Source: Sinonovacula constricta
Taxonomy: Eukaryota > Mollusca > Bivalvia > Cardiida > Solecurtidae
Length of the DNA stretch: 64,000 nt
Direction: 5' to 3'
NCBI GenBank assembly: GCA_007844125.1
Contig: CM017561.1
Coordinates: 65,610,790 to 65,674,789, forward strand
Under the pieces are notes generated by a model. That model did not search any database, was not told the DNA's origin, and saw only the letters and a list, made by a program, of their open reading frames with translations. Position 1 is the stretch's first letter. Each line of letters begins with the position of its first letter. Both the position numbers and the translations under genes were made by a program. This document shows, piece after piece, positions 10,401-25,400 of the stretch.

Positions 10401-13400
10401 GAAAGTTATTATCCAGAATACCCCCAAAACAACGTGTGGTTATCACTGTGTTTGATATTTTCACACTTTGGGATTCCACGTTTAATATTTCTAGAAACAT
10501 AAGAACGGTGCATGATTTTCTCAATAGATTTTCGCGGATTTTAAAACAACGCGATTTTTTATCGATCGTCTGCATTGGTTTATATCCTGTTTACTGGAAC
10601 CGTAAATATTTTTGAATTCCACGATATTCGCCAGATCTTAAGGAGCAACTCTCCTGGGCCTGTTACATCCGCCAACAACCAATACCTGAGCCTGACTTAT
10701 TTTCTAACAACTACGTTTAAATGTTACAGAATAGTAGCAAAATAGCATGCTCCTGGTCAGATAGCTACCAGTAGGAAATGGCAACTCTAGATTTTCGCCA
10801 TTTGCTTAAGACAGTTCGTTCGAAGATCCCTCGGCTACAGAGTAAAGTGCTATGCATGTTTGCCTAATGAAAAGTAGTATGCTCCTTTATTTATACTTAT
10901 ATCTCGATCCAGGTGGTTCATTTCTTGAGTTTATATCGAACATCAAAGTGGTCCCTAATTATCAGGATATTTGCGGTATACACATTTATAAAAAGGGCGG
11001 GTATGACATTACTCTGACACAGACTGACTAAATTCTAAAAGACTTAGTTTTCTAATTAGGTCAAATTGTTCAATAATAATAATTGTCACACTTGGCGGAA
11101 ATATTTTAAAAAGCAGATAACGTTTTGCCTTTACTGTGATAATATGTAATAAATATTGATACAATGTTCACCATACACTTCTGACAAGAGAAAAAGAAAA
11201 CAATGTTGTTGATTGGCTTTCATTGTGAATAATGCGGAAAATGTTTAGTTTGGAAATAAAATACATGTATGCTAAAAAGTCAATATTAAATGTAATCGGA
11301 TGGGATTTCATATCACAACTACCAGCACCATCTTTGTATATAAAGGACAAACAAAGGCGAAGAAAACAGAACGACACAAAAGCAACACAATCACATGACT
11401 AACCACCGCCAGCACAAATAACCTTGTCTGTATATTTACAGGTTGGGGGCTGTGCTCTGGTCGGCCTGGGGATCTACGCCCGGACCAACGCCAGCGGTAT
11501 CACTAAGTTCTCTTCCATTTTAGGCAGCAATCTGTTGCCTCTTATCTCCTTTATCATCATCGGCATCGGCGGCGTCGTCATCATCCTATCCTTCCTCGGC
11601 TGTTGTGGCGCCATCAAGGAGGTCAAATGTATGCTTGTAATGGTGAGTAGACTTGGTGCCAAGTGTCTACTGTATGCTTGTAATGTTTGAATGTTTGAAT
11701 GCTTGTAATGGTGACTTTACTTGGTGTCACGTGTTTCCTTGTGTGATTGTGATGGTGACTTATCTTAGTATCACGTGCGCATTATCTGCTTAATATGGCG
11801 TGTTTACGTGATGTAAAATGATGACTTGTAATGCTGAGAATACTTGGTTAAAGTAAAAACTTGTACTTGTTATGGTGAGTATACTTTATGTCAAGTGTAT
11901 GCTTGAAATTGCATGTACATGTATGCTGAGGAATGAGTGTAAGCTTGCAATTGTAAGTATATTTGGTGTTAAGTGTATGCTTGAAGTGGCGAGTATACTG
12001 AGGAATAAATATATGCTTGTCATTATATATAAACTTGGTGTTAAGTGTATATTTATATTTATTTACATACTATAAATACAAAACATTTGCTCGTAAATTT
12101 AAATGTCCATTCAGATTAAAAACATTATCCATTTCACTAATCCTGCAATATCGAGATACTATGATAAGATAAATTGTTTCTCTGTAATTGATATATATGA
12201 AATGTAAATCAGTCTATATGTTGGTCTATGTTGTGATTCTGACCATTAAGAATTCGCTGTAATATTGACAGGTTGTCCAATCTAATGAAAGTGCACTCAG
12301 TTAGTATGAATATAGCCTCTTGGACGTTATGGCATCTAGTAACAGACTGGGTGAAACGATGGCTAATCTATCCTGCAATCACGCATCTGTATGAGGTAGA
12401 ATGTCGAATTATCAATTCATGAGCCTCTCTGAGTGATGAATGAACGCTGTCGTTCGTAAGAGCTTTCAGATTAAGTGCCCCTGCATACAATTTATCATCT
12501 GAATATAGTAAATGGCTTAAAAGGGTTAGATCTTATGTGACGATTTACTGTATTACAGAGTTAGTTCACTCAAAACTATAAATGTTTTTTTAATGAAGTC
12601 GTTTTTATCCATATATTCACATAACAACGCGTTTTCTTATCCAGATTTATTGTGAGCGATGAATTATGCTTGCCAATTGCAGAACATATTTTTTAAGATT
12701 TATTAAATTTACACATTTGCTTTAAATCATTTTCTTATGTTTATCTTTTACAAGATATAACGATAAATGTATTGTGGAAAAACATTACATTTTCAGCATC
12801 CGTTTCACATAAATATCGATCTAGTAATATTCTTAAATGATGTTTATAGTCTTTTAAATCAATCAAATTAAAAACAAGATATTTAACCGTTATAAAATAC
12901 AGTGCTGAAAATCAAGGATCTAATAAAATAAGTGGTTATTTTTTCGGTTTCCGGTACTGCATCCGCAATATAGCCAAGACAAATTTCTCCTTGATAAAAC
13001 TTATTGTGATCCCACTCAACGATTCTGAGTAGATGATGGCTGCCAATAAAATATCCTAAACTAACAGATGCCAAGGGTCTGGCAAAATTTACAGGGCACA
13101 TTTATACGCTAGGATACTACAGAATCGATCTGATTGTGAACTGTAAGGTCATCCGTCTTATATAATGAATGACTCAGAACACAAGATCATGACGACGGAT
13201 TGATCATACAAGAAGACCAAAAACAGAATTGCTCAATATGTTCAATAACGTAACTGCAATTGCATGATTTAAGGGTTTGTTGCTGTGTGTTCTTTTTAGA
13301 GAGAAATTAGAACGGTTGCCTGAACGCAAATATTAGCTATCTAATTTGATGACTGTTGAAAAAACGACTGAAAGTGAGCAAAGAAACAATGCACATGGGA

Positions 13401-16400
13401 AATTCTATTGTCGTGAGACAGAAACGTCGATAAGGAAATTTCAAGCTGAATGGCCATCCGTCTTATATAATGGACACCAATATGCCACACAGAACACGAT
13501 CGGCGTGACGAATGGAAGAGAAGCAATAACAAAACTGTTTATTTTAGGAGTAACAACAGCATTGACGTCACGATTTGAATTACAAAGGCGTATGTACGTT
13601 TTGGGAGCAATTTTAATTGCTTGCAGTGATTACACGTGTTCTCTGTCTTCATATTCCCATTACCCGTAGGCATATTAAACAGTCTGAAATAACAAGGTTG
13701 GCCATTTTTGTTTAGTTAATTGTAAAATAATAATGCTTCAATTATGGTAAGAGAGAAAGCTTGCTAGAGCCATAATTTGGTTCACTTTTGTTGAAGCTCG
13801 ATGATAAAACACATGTGTCACGTCTCTTAACATTGTTAGTACAATAGTTTTGTCAGGTTTTTATACATTTGAGGTTCATCATTTTTGTCACGTTTTTTTA
13901 GACTTGGTGGTACTTACGTTTGGTCATGTAGTCTTGTTTTTAGTCCTGTTGGTGGTCCAACCGTTTGATCACGTTAAGTTGTTTTTATTAAACTTGGTAA
14001 AATGGTACAAACGTCTGGTCATGTGTTGTTGTTTTTATAAAACGTGATGGTTCAACCGTTTGGTCAAGTATTGTTTTTTTTTTTATAAAACTTGATTGTT
14101 CAACCGTTTGATCACGTATTGTTTTTTTTATATAAAACTTGATGGTTCAACCGTTTGATCACGTATTGTTTTTTTTTATTAAACTTGATGGTTCAACTGT
14201 TAGGTTCATTTTGATACACCAATATAGTGTGTATTGCCCTATTTAAAGTTGTGACATAATATCTTTGCTACAGTTCCCAGATGTATACAACACGTTATTG
14301 CGTTCACGTTCGTACTTTAATGTTTTATGTCGATAGTATGTTGTGTACGTAGGACTGTAATGTGTGCACAATCGTTCCCCATAGGTTGTTGTCTACGTAG
14401 ACAATGAGGTATTTGAAGAGATATAGTCTGAGGACCATATTTGTCTACAGATAATGTAATATGATTGTAATAGCTGACATCTGCTTTCACCCAATATAGG
14501 TGTATTTTGTCTTTTTTTCTACTTTCAGTTCTTTGTTCTTCTGTTTCTGATATTCGTCGCCTTCGTGGTCGGCGGGGTCTTAGCCTATGTGTTCAGAGAC
14601 AAGGTAAGTGACTTCTGTTAGCTTGCAGATTTTAAGTCTAGTAAAGTAGTAATACATTGTGGTTCGGCTGTGTTGAAAAATTAACTGTTTAACGACTATA
14701 TTTACGACTATACTTACCTTAGTTGTATTATATTCTAGATGTTAAGTAGCAAAAATAGTTGCAGATGTTTTTAGATTGTAATTGTGTTTAAGATAGTAGA
14801 AACCTGAAAGATTACCGCCAATTGAGCATTGTTCATAAATACTAGGACTTTGGAGTTCACGTCCCAGGAATGGCCAATATTTGAATGTTCTATTTTGTAA
14901 CTGTGTCATTACTATTACATATAGTTAAAAAGAAAATGATATTGTATATACTTTACTAGTTAAAATGGTGCTTATTTGCATACTCGTACTACGTTTGATA
15001 TAAATATTATGTGTATTTAAAAAGAGAAATAGATAAATTAAAACACACGTAGAAATGCACACACACACACGCACGCACTCACGCGCGCGCACGCACGTAC
15101 GCACACACATACACACACAGAGACACAATGCAAAAGTGACAAAAATACAGAGAGGAGACATTGCAGCCATATAGAAAAACCCAACAGTTACCGCCTTGAA
15201 ACGGGGCGACTCAATTGCTTACACTTGGTTTACGGAGCGCTCTATTCTCGCACATCTTGACGGTTTCCTCAAAAACAAACTGTCTACATACATTATCCCA
15301 TCAATGTGATACATCTAACAGTAAACACCTGCATTGGAAGTACTTAACTGAGCAAAAAACAACACTTAACTTGATTTTAAACAATAAATGCAATTTACTA
15401 TCCAAACTATTTTTAAGATGTATACGAGATCAATGCCACGCCAACAAAACAATTCCTCAAGAGAGATCGGTTTTGAATAAAAAATGTCCAACCGATGGCG
15501 CGTAATGTGGATTAGCTCATGGCGTCATATGATAACAGTTTAGTCGTTTCGAAGATTTAGATTTTTATACTATGATGGAAAGCATCAGTTTAGAAAAGAA
15601 GATCAAGAAAATAATGTGCGCCAAAGGAAAACCGTACAAATCAAAGAAACAAAATGTTGTATTTTGAAGTGGTTGTAGTTTACGATATCCCAAAGCAATA
15701 TAGTATGCAGATGATTCATCTGCAAATGGCATGTAAACAAATACTGGCAGACAATATCCCGAAGTAGCTTCTGAGCAATTTAACGCAAGGGCAATAGATA
15801 CTGCGCAAGTTGTCTCATTTAGTAAGGACACTAGGAGGAATGACGAGACGGAATTCCAACATCGACTGCCCGAACTATGACTTTATGTCACCGTTTTCGT
15901 TTTTATGAAGTCTAAGCACCTGTTCAGTGATCGTGTAATTTAAAATAAAAGTTTTTTGTGTTGTTTTTGTTGTAAAAGGCCCCACGTTTAGCAATCCAGT
16001 ACAACAACATCCCAGGTTGTTACCATCAACAATACGTTTCCAGATAATTTCCAGAGGTCAGAAAAGTTGCGATCTTAACTTTCGTTATCCTATATATAAC
16101 ATTTTCATTAAAACAGGAAGGCTTATGCTCAGTTGCATAAGTGTTTTCATACTGCAAAGCAATCATACCGGCGGAAGAATGTCTTAACTGCCTATCTGAA
16201 TTTGTGGAATCTTATGCCTCGTTGTAACTTTTTTAAAGTAATAAAATATTTTCAGGCATTGCACTCTTCAACTTAAGTACACACTTGTGCAAACCTAGAT
16301 AGTTTGAATATATTTATCCGTAGGATGAAGCACGATGTGAATCATCATGTCATATATTAAAGTATAGACTCATCATTTAGTTGAAATCGTCTCTTCTGTC

Positions 16401-19400
16401 ATATATTAAAGTATAGACTCATCATTTAGTTGAAATCGTCTCTTCTGTCATATATTAAAGTATAGACTCATCATTTAGTTGAAATCGTCTCTTCTGTCAT
16501 ATATTTAAGTATTGACTCATCATCCAGTTGAAATCTTTTTTTCTGTCATATATTTAATTTTTTGTCATTGTCATTGGAAAAGATTATCTAAATGTCTGGA
16601 AATGCTGCATTTAAATGACATGTATTAGCTATGTTTAACTAAATTTGTGACAGGAAAGGAATAACAAAATAAACCATAGGTTGCTTTTTTTTGTCTGGCA
16701 GGACAAATCAAACCACTTTATAAAAAGTGTTGAAAAATTTGAAACATTTTTCTTTTCATCTAAAACCAGGTCATTGATTTTCAAATAAAGATAAAAAATG
16801 ATACAATCAGTTTTTAAAAGGAATTATTGACATCGGTTCTACAGTGCCATTGCTAGAAGGCCTTTATAATAAAAAGTCAAAGACCACGATGCAACCGTGT
16901 ATGTTTAGTGGTTTTGTAAAACAAATTACAAAAAAGACTATCCAATAAATATTACAAGGAGCGTCTTGATTGAGATGTACTTACTTAACGCTGTGGTAAT
17001 TACCGTAATACACGGGGTATGGGTCTGCAATATCAATCACGGCTGGCCCTGGGGTGAGGGGCGATGTGTTCTGCAGATCTAAACCATGGTGCTGTTAACA
17101 CGAGATCGTCTATTCTTAGCAAACATCTGGTTCTGTCCATAACATTAACTTTGATGAAATCAGGTCGCACATCAAAATGATTTACATTCACTATGAACCT
17201 CTCTTAAACATGTTTTAGAGATGTATACTAATGTTTGCTTCAGTGGTGTGGTAGACAATATAACATACTCTCTTCGTGCTTATCTTGCTGTATTAATTAA
17301 AAACCTATTTTAGATTCTTAGTTTCTACAATCCAGCTTTTGTATTGGTGTCTTGATTGAATAAGCAGCAAGTAGTATATATAAAGATCAGACAGCGCCAA
17401 GTGCTACATAAGATGTTTGCTACTAATCCCGTTTAAAGACTAAGCAGACATTTGTGTGGATATTAAACAGACGAATCCCAGCGTGATTGGAAACTTGGAC
17501 AACTAAAACATCAACTATAAAGTTGATACCGTAAACTGCTAAATAGTCCATAATATTTCCCTACTAAACCTTTGGGTGCCTCGAAGTGAGTTAAGACTGA
17601 GGAGAACAATACAAAAAACATGGATGTATGTAATTCAAGGCGACACAAGTGCCCAAGAGCTGTTGTTAATTATGTATTTATTACAAGTCAAACAAACAAA
17701 AGTTCTCATTTAAATATTGTGATCACATATTAAATACATCGTCATATGTTTTCATAAGTTCATTTAAATATTCAGGTTTAATAAAAGGATAAACAAATAC
17801 GTACTGTAAACACAAAAGTCAATTGATGTGTCTTGTCAATTGTTATTTATTGTTTCATAAATAAGCATGTGTTATATCCCGAAACCCTGCTTCCTTCGTT
17901 AATATCTGCATAATTTACATTTTAGTTATTGCAAGCTGTTACGTAACATCGACATATATAGTTCTTTTCTTTGGATACAACAAAAACTCTACCACACCCT
18001 CAACAAACAGCGACTTACTGTTGTTGCTGGCTACATCACTTTCCCTATCCGCAGAGCTAGCTTGTGTAAGGTGCAGCTCTCCGGAGCGGCACAAGTGTTT
18101 TATTGTTTTCACTTTTATACAATTAAGTTGCTATTTAACGGTAGATATGCTGTTTAATTCCTATGGCAAATGGCGTTATCCTTTTGCGTGTACATGTCAG
18201 ACAACATGTATACCATTACATCATTCCGTTGTTTTTATTATTAAATATGTATCTTCCAAATTAACAATTATGACACTTTATGCTTCAAAATATAGTTTAG
18301 TTGGTGAATATTATACATAAAAACGTTTATTTGATTTAATAATAATTTCCTTAGCGAATACATTAAGTAAGTACTTTACCCTTGTGATATAAGATTTTCA
18401 ACCACGCTGTTCGTTGTTACATTTTTTATATTATTCTATCAACTTATTCAGAATAATAAGCTTAGAATGTTAAAACACACTGAAGATTATAATAGCGTGG
18501 TAGTATTGGCAGAAAGTCTTGCCTTATCCTACTCACACATCGAATTATTCTATACTTATGGAATAAAACATGACCTTCAGTGCTAACAGACGACAAAAAG
18601 TAGACCATTCCGCATACACCGTGAAGGCCATTGCTTAAGCAATCAACTTTTTGTTTCGATGAGTTCATGATGATATCGGTAATTCCAGTATCAAATGCGA
18701 GTATTTTTCATATTAATCCCAGCTGCCCTTGCGCCAGCAGTTGTGAGTGCATTAAAACTAAGATTATACAGCTATGCAAACAGTATCTTATTTTTAACAA
18801 CTTAAATGTTTTTGTATCACGTTGCCCGAAATGATACTTGTTATTTCTTTACAATATGTCAATACACATGCTCCATTAACTCATCAATACACTAAGAACA
18901 ATGTCAAGTTTACTACAAACTATGTTTTTTTATAACAATGAGGTCAAATTCCTATCAAACAGGATGCATTAAGACTGCCGCAAATTTTCAAGTTGGACAT
19001 TGGAGACATGACGCATTACCTACGGCGTTAATGATACTGGTTCTATATACTAGTAGTGGATTCCTTTATCTACCTACAACGATTCTTGTAACGTACATGT
19101 TAAGAGACTAATTACTATTTTCTGAACCGACTGGAACCGAGATTTTCCGATTGGATACAAAACATCTGTCTGACCGATTTTCACTGCATCTCCCGATTCC
19201 GAAAGTTAGTGTTGATGGGCGAGAAACTGACACCAGTCCAACTTCGGTGTGATAAATTCTGGCAGCATGATAGATGAAGGACAAAGATATAACCTTATCT
19301 TCTAAACATGAATTGATCAAGCAGATGCAAATAAGGAAGATCCAGATCGGCAAGATCTGGGGCGGATCCAGAAAATTTTGAAGATGGCGCGGGTGTGTAT

Positions 19401-22400
19401 GAATCAAGATCCATTCAACTTTATCCCCACTGGATCCGTACCTGGGAAAGCTTTCGCTGGAGTTGTCTTATTTAGATCGTCATTACTTGCGTCTGAACGT
19501 CTTGTTATGACTAATGTTACTACAACAAATCAACACCGACTTAGGGAAAGTGCATACTTTTGTTTTTACCGCATTTGAAGTAAATATTTTGTTAACCATT
19601 AAAGATGCCAACCAAAACATTTAAGACTATTTTTTTTCTTTCTCCACCCTGACAAAAGGCAGTTCCATCTATTGCCATGGTTTGATGTGCAACGAAAGAT
19701 AATGCCACACAGTTAATATCTTGTAGGAGTCACATTTTGAGACAATAAAACCTGTGTAGAGAAACTGCGTCTCATAGTTTCTGTGTTAGATGTACTGCGT
19801 ATATACACTGCATTTCATTTAGTGGACATATGATATGCAGAATGTAAATGGTCAATGGCAAAGACCGGGAGAGGTCATCTTTATCGCATTGCGCAGGTTA
19901 CATAACTAGGTCCACGTTTATCATAGGATGCTGTTCTACGCGCTAGATAAATGGTGGTTAATGTATAAAGTAGTTAGATTTTGTGTTGTTTTTTATGAAT
20001 ACCACAGTTTTTTCTATTATAATATATTATATTACAAGTGGATCGTTCATTTTATTAAATTATGTTTTTGGTAAAACACGCAAGAAGTTATCATTAAAAG
20101 CATGAGCTAATTTCGAACTATATATGTGCCTCTGTAAACGAAACTCTTACCGTTTCTGTATGGAAGCTACTGTAAATTGGTTATTAGTGTATACTTACAC
20201 TATACGGCCATCGAATAATGCTGACAGTGTCTGGTGTTTGTGTGTGTATCCAATGATATCACATTGAATGGTTGCTGTAAGATACTAAATATTTTCACAT
20301 CACAATAATTGTTGATTATTTTATCCCAATAGGTGCAATGGTAATATCATTGAACTGTGTTCAATAGCTTGCCGTTTATGCTAGACACACATGTCAAACT
20401 TGACCACGCCTACACGCTTATACGCTCACTTTCTTGATTTAACATCAGTTTAAGCGAGGATACCTTGACCCAAAATTAAAATATTAAATAATGAATTGAT
20501 AAAACATAAGGTAAGAGATGCACGTGTTGTTAAACAAAACACATACAAATACAGCATATGCCATTAATACCTTTTGGCAAAGGATGACCTTTAAAAGAAA
20601 TTGATTAAGTGGAGTCATTATACTGACATACTCAATATTCCACTGTAGACAAATTACTTCCACCAGTATCCAAGGGGTAGCGTATGAACTACTGCTATGT
20701 CGTCTCCCCCTAACAGCGTCATACCCTGCAATATGTTACTTTCGGCCATTTTGTCTTTTTAAACACGTGGCTATATTCGTGCCTGGAAATATTGGTGTGC
20801 AGCAGTTAGTGTACATCCTGATCTGGCATTCGTTTGTCTTTCCTTTTCTCGAGCACTGTTGGTTACCAAAAGTTTGGGAAGAACAGAATTGTCGATTCCC
20901 ATATTTATTTGTGCTCGGAGTTTATTTTCACATTAAGTAAAAGATGGTTCGGACCATTGACTCACAGGCTAGCTAGACAAACGCTCTCTTGCTTGTGTTT
21001 ACTACAACCTCCTAACGTGAAGAAAAATCAACAGCTAACTACTTATTCTTACCCTATTTAATATTACTAAGATTTATTTATTTATTTGGGTTTTACGGCA
21101 CACCGACACTTAACAGGTCATAGGGCACCGAATACAAAGTTAAATGTGAATAGAGAATAATCAGGTTAAAGCCGAACTACGCAAGTAAAATATAGAAAAA
21201 TATAAAAACTATCAGGTTAAAAAAATAAATTACAATTGAAAACAGGTCAAATATTTCTAAGAACTTGTCTATTTTAACAAAGAAGCATTATATCGTGATA
21301 AAATGTACAATTTACTACACGTTTTATTAAGTTTCTTTTCTCCTTCAGAATTACTGTTCCTTTCACTGTCCCTCCCCACTGTCGATAATGTCCGCTGTTC
21401 ACTCGAATTAAACAATCCGATGCACAGTTGCTTTTCTTGGAAAACTTCACTATCAATAGCCATATTAGTGAACCTTCCATTCTATAGCCAATAATGATTC
21501 ATTGTTGTTGCGTTTTCGTATCATTACGTTGGCAGCTGACCTAACAAAGTTCATCTCTACCATCATCTAGCTCGACTAGAAAGTTCGATGTATTTCCCTG
21601 ATAGTGTGTGAAACGGAAGTTACATAGTTAAAATAACGTTTCATGACAAATTCATCAAATGTTCACAATAGAATGCTCAGCATGTTTAAACAAAATATAG
21701 ATGCGGCTATTAATACAGCACAGAAATAAACCACGTATTAATACAGCATCCTGTGGAACGTCTTATGTAACATGCACAGGGCGATAGAGATCACCTTTGC
21801 TGGCTTTGGTCCTCGATTCTTAACCAACTGCTCATCACATGTTCACAACATTTATCGTGCAGTATAGTGTAAAAGGGACGTTTTTTCTAAAACAAACCCC
21901 CAGAAACTATGTACGACAGATGAACTACACCGGTTTTCATTTCGTTTTTTTCGAAGCTGTGAATACCTCTGCAGCGCTTTCATTCTTTCAACTAATTCAA
22001 TATGTGTCGAGACTATCAGTTTAGTAGATGACACATACCATTCAAAACAGTATCCACTGCTTTAAACGAGAAGTCTTTAAGTTGTTTTTAAATTGAAATT
22101 CATTGCTCCAAAGGCTCCAGATACAGCATCAGTAAAATGATTTTTGTGTTATTTATGTGTTTTGAAACTAGTCCACTCTTCTGTCCAAATTGTTGAATAC
22201 TGCATTGTTACAGGCTACAAAATGTATATTATTCGTTTTAAGTAGCATAATTTCTAAAGTGTCGATTCGTTTGCAAGCTTAAAAAACAATTATTTTCTTC
22301 AAAAAGTATCATAATGTGTACGAGCTGGTCTGTTACAGGTAGATGAAAAACTCGTTTCTTTTGTACCTACATTAATATCAAGGTTAATAATAGCAGAAAG

Positions 22401-25400
22401 CTTAAATGCAATATTATTGCGATAATGCTTAAATGTCATAAATAACGGTTTAGTCCCATATTGTTAAACATTTCAGAAAACAATTACAAAGGATAAATAA
22501 CTACGGAAAATCGCAGCATAATCAGAATTAAATAACGATTATCTGCCCCTAATTTCAACTTGTATTATGATCCACCTGCTACGAGCGTACATGTTACAAA
22601 GCCAAGTCAGTCGACAACGTTACGTTTTATTACTTCTTACTGATACATGCGGATGAGTATCAAGTCAATATATAAAATACTGAACACTTTATGTATATTT
22701 AGTAATGCCCAATCAACCTAAGTACTACATAACATAGCATTCAGCCCTTTCTGTCATGGGCGATAAACATCTCTGGGGTGTAGACAGAGGCAGGAAGGGA
22801 GTGGCAAATCTGGCTTAGATGGCAGTTTTATGATCCTGTCATAACACGTATCCCGCAGGATCAGACAGCCTTGCCTGCACTCATTAATGTAACTCTTGAC
22901 GTAGTACTGCAAGAAGTCATTTCTATTTGTATTGATTAATGTCGAACATTGTTTGTTTTTTATTCTGAGATTGCTAGAAAACAGTTTCGTCAAATTGGTT
23001 GTACAAATAATAACGGCAGAAACCTAATGGATGTTATTATTTCAAGGCACTCGGTTGTAATGACCTGATGAAGACCTTTTTTCCGCCAAACTCCCCGCAG
23101 TGGTTACTTCCCTTGACAGTACATTATATCACTGCCACCAGCAAGTTTTTCGCCCAAATACAGGCGGATAGTTGTTTTTTTTCTGGACTTATCTCCTCAA
23201 AATATAGTATCTTTCCTTTAAAAATATTAATTTATCATATTGAAATTAAAGGTAACTTAAAGTATGAAAAAATATGATTTTGACTCACTTTCTTTCGTGG
23301 CGTGTTTATGGAGGCCGCCATGTTTACTTCACGTGATACTCTATCGTCACGTGATCCTTGCTGTGGGCAGAGATTTAAGTAGCAACGCGTGACGTTATCG
23401 CTGTGAGGAGATTGTTTTTTCGCAATGACAAGGCCCTAGGCAACTGGATCGCGAGAAACGCCAAAATACTTCACAATAAACATTTTCTGACCTCTACGCA
23501 CCCTGCTTAATGCAGTAACAATTTATAACAGGCTCTTCTCAAGTTACGCTAATCTGTGATCAGCTGTGACGTCATCACATGGGCAATGCGCATGTACGAA
23601 TTTACTTCCTATAATATTCAAACAGCATCACGAAACATAGGAGTATAACGGTTGGCATTACCATACTGTTATTGTTCATACTTACACAACACGAAACGGG
23701 CGATTTTAGTAAAAGTGACATTTTCATTTATATGATCTTAAAGTAGGTGTATTTTTTGAAAGCTTAAGAAGGTCCTTAGATTAGTTCAAATTGTAACCAA
23801 TGTTTTATAGAAAACAGGGGCGGGTCCAGAATTTTTTGGTTGTGGTGGTGGTGGTGGTGGTGTGTGTGTGTGTGGGTGGTGGAATCAAGATCCATTCAGC
23901 AAGTAAATACTGGGTATACGTACACATTTAGGGTCTCTTACTTCGACTTAAGCAGTCAACAGACACAATTTAAAAAGCCTATTGCTTTTAATCATAGTTG
24001 TGTGTGTGAGTGTCGGGAGGGGGGGGGGGGATAAACAACATGAACTGATATAGATAACTGGTTGTCTTCATTTAGACGTTTAGACAAACATTAACAACAC
24101 GAACTGATATAGATAACTGGTTGTCTTCATTTAGACGTTTAGACAAACATTAACAACACGAACTGATGTAGATAACTGATTGTCTTCATTTAGACGAACA
24201 TTAATAACACAGACTGGTGTAGATAACCAATTGTCTTCATTAAGACGAACATTAACAACATGAACTGATGTAGGTAACTGATTGTCTTCATTAAGACTAA
24301 CATTAACAACATGAACTGATGTAGATAACTGATTGTCTTCATTTAGACGAACATTAATAACACAGACTGATGTAGATAACTGATTGTCTTCATTAAGACG
24401 AACATTAACAACATGAACTGATGTAGATAACTGATTGTCTTCATTTAGACGAACATTAATAACACAGACTGGTGTAGATAACCGATTGTCTTTATTCAGA
24501 TGAACATTAACAACATGAACTGATATAGATAACTGATTGTCTTCATTTAGACGAACATTAACAACATGAACTGATGTAGATAACTGATTGTCCCTATTTA
24601 GAGGAACATTAACAACATAAACGAATGTAGATAACCGATCGTCCCTATTTAGACGAACATTAAACAACACGAACTGATGTAGATAACCGATCGTCCCTAT
24701 TTAGACGAACATTAAACAACATGAACTGATGTAGAAAACCGATTGTTTCCATTTAAATGAACATTAACAACATCAACTGATGTAGATAACTGATTGTCTT
24801 CATTTAGACGAACATTAACAACACGAAATGATGTAGATAACTGATTGTCTTCATTTATACGAACATTTACACCATGAACTGATGAAGGTAACTGATTGAT
24901 TTCATTTAGATGAACATAACTGATTGTTTTCATTTAGACGAACATTAACAACATGAACTGAGGTAGTAAAGTGATTGTCTTCATATAGACGAACATTAAC
25001 AACATGAACTAAGGCAGTAAAGTGATTGTCTTCATTTAGACGATCATTAACAACATGAACTGAGGTAGTAAAGTGATTTTGTTTAGTTAGACGAACATTA
25101 ACAACATGAACTGATGTAGATAACTGATTGTCTTCATTTAGACGTTTAGACAAACATTAACAACATGAACTGATGTGGGTAACTGATTGTCTTCATTTAG
25201 ACGCACATTACCAACATAAACTGATGTAGATAACCGATTGTCCCTATTTAGACGAACATTAACAACACGAAATGATGTAGATAAACGATTGTTTTCAATT
25301 AAATGAACAATAAAAACATGAACTGATGTAGATAACTGATTGTCTTCATTTAGACGAACATTAACAACACGAACTGATGTAGATAACTGATTGTCTTCAT

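Larger units (their letters stand above)
7444..11441 (+). other. Tetraspanin intron 1
   Basis: A 4.0 kb GT-AG intron. It contains the dispersed element at 8128-9199 and a tRNA-headed SINE at 9342-9640. The rest is AT-rich with no supported gene. Confidence 0.85.
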
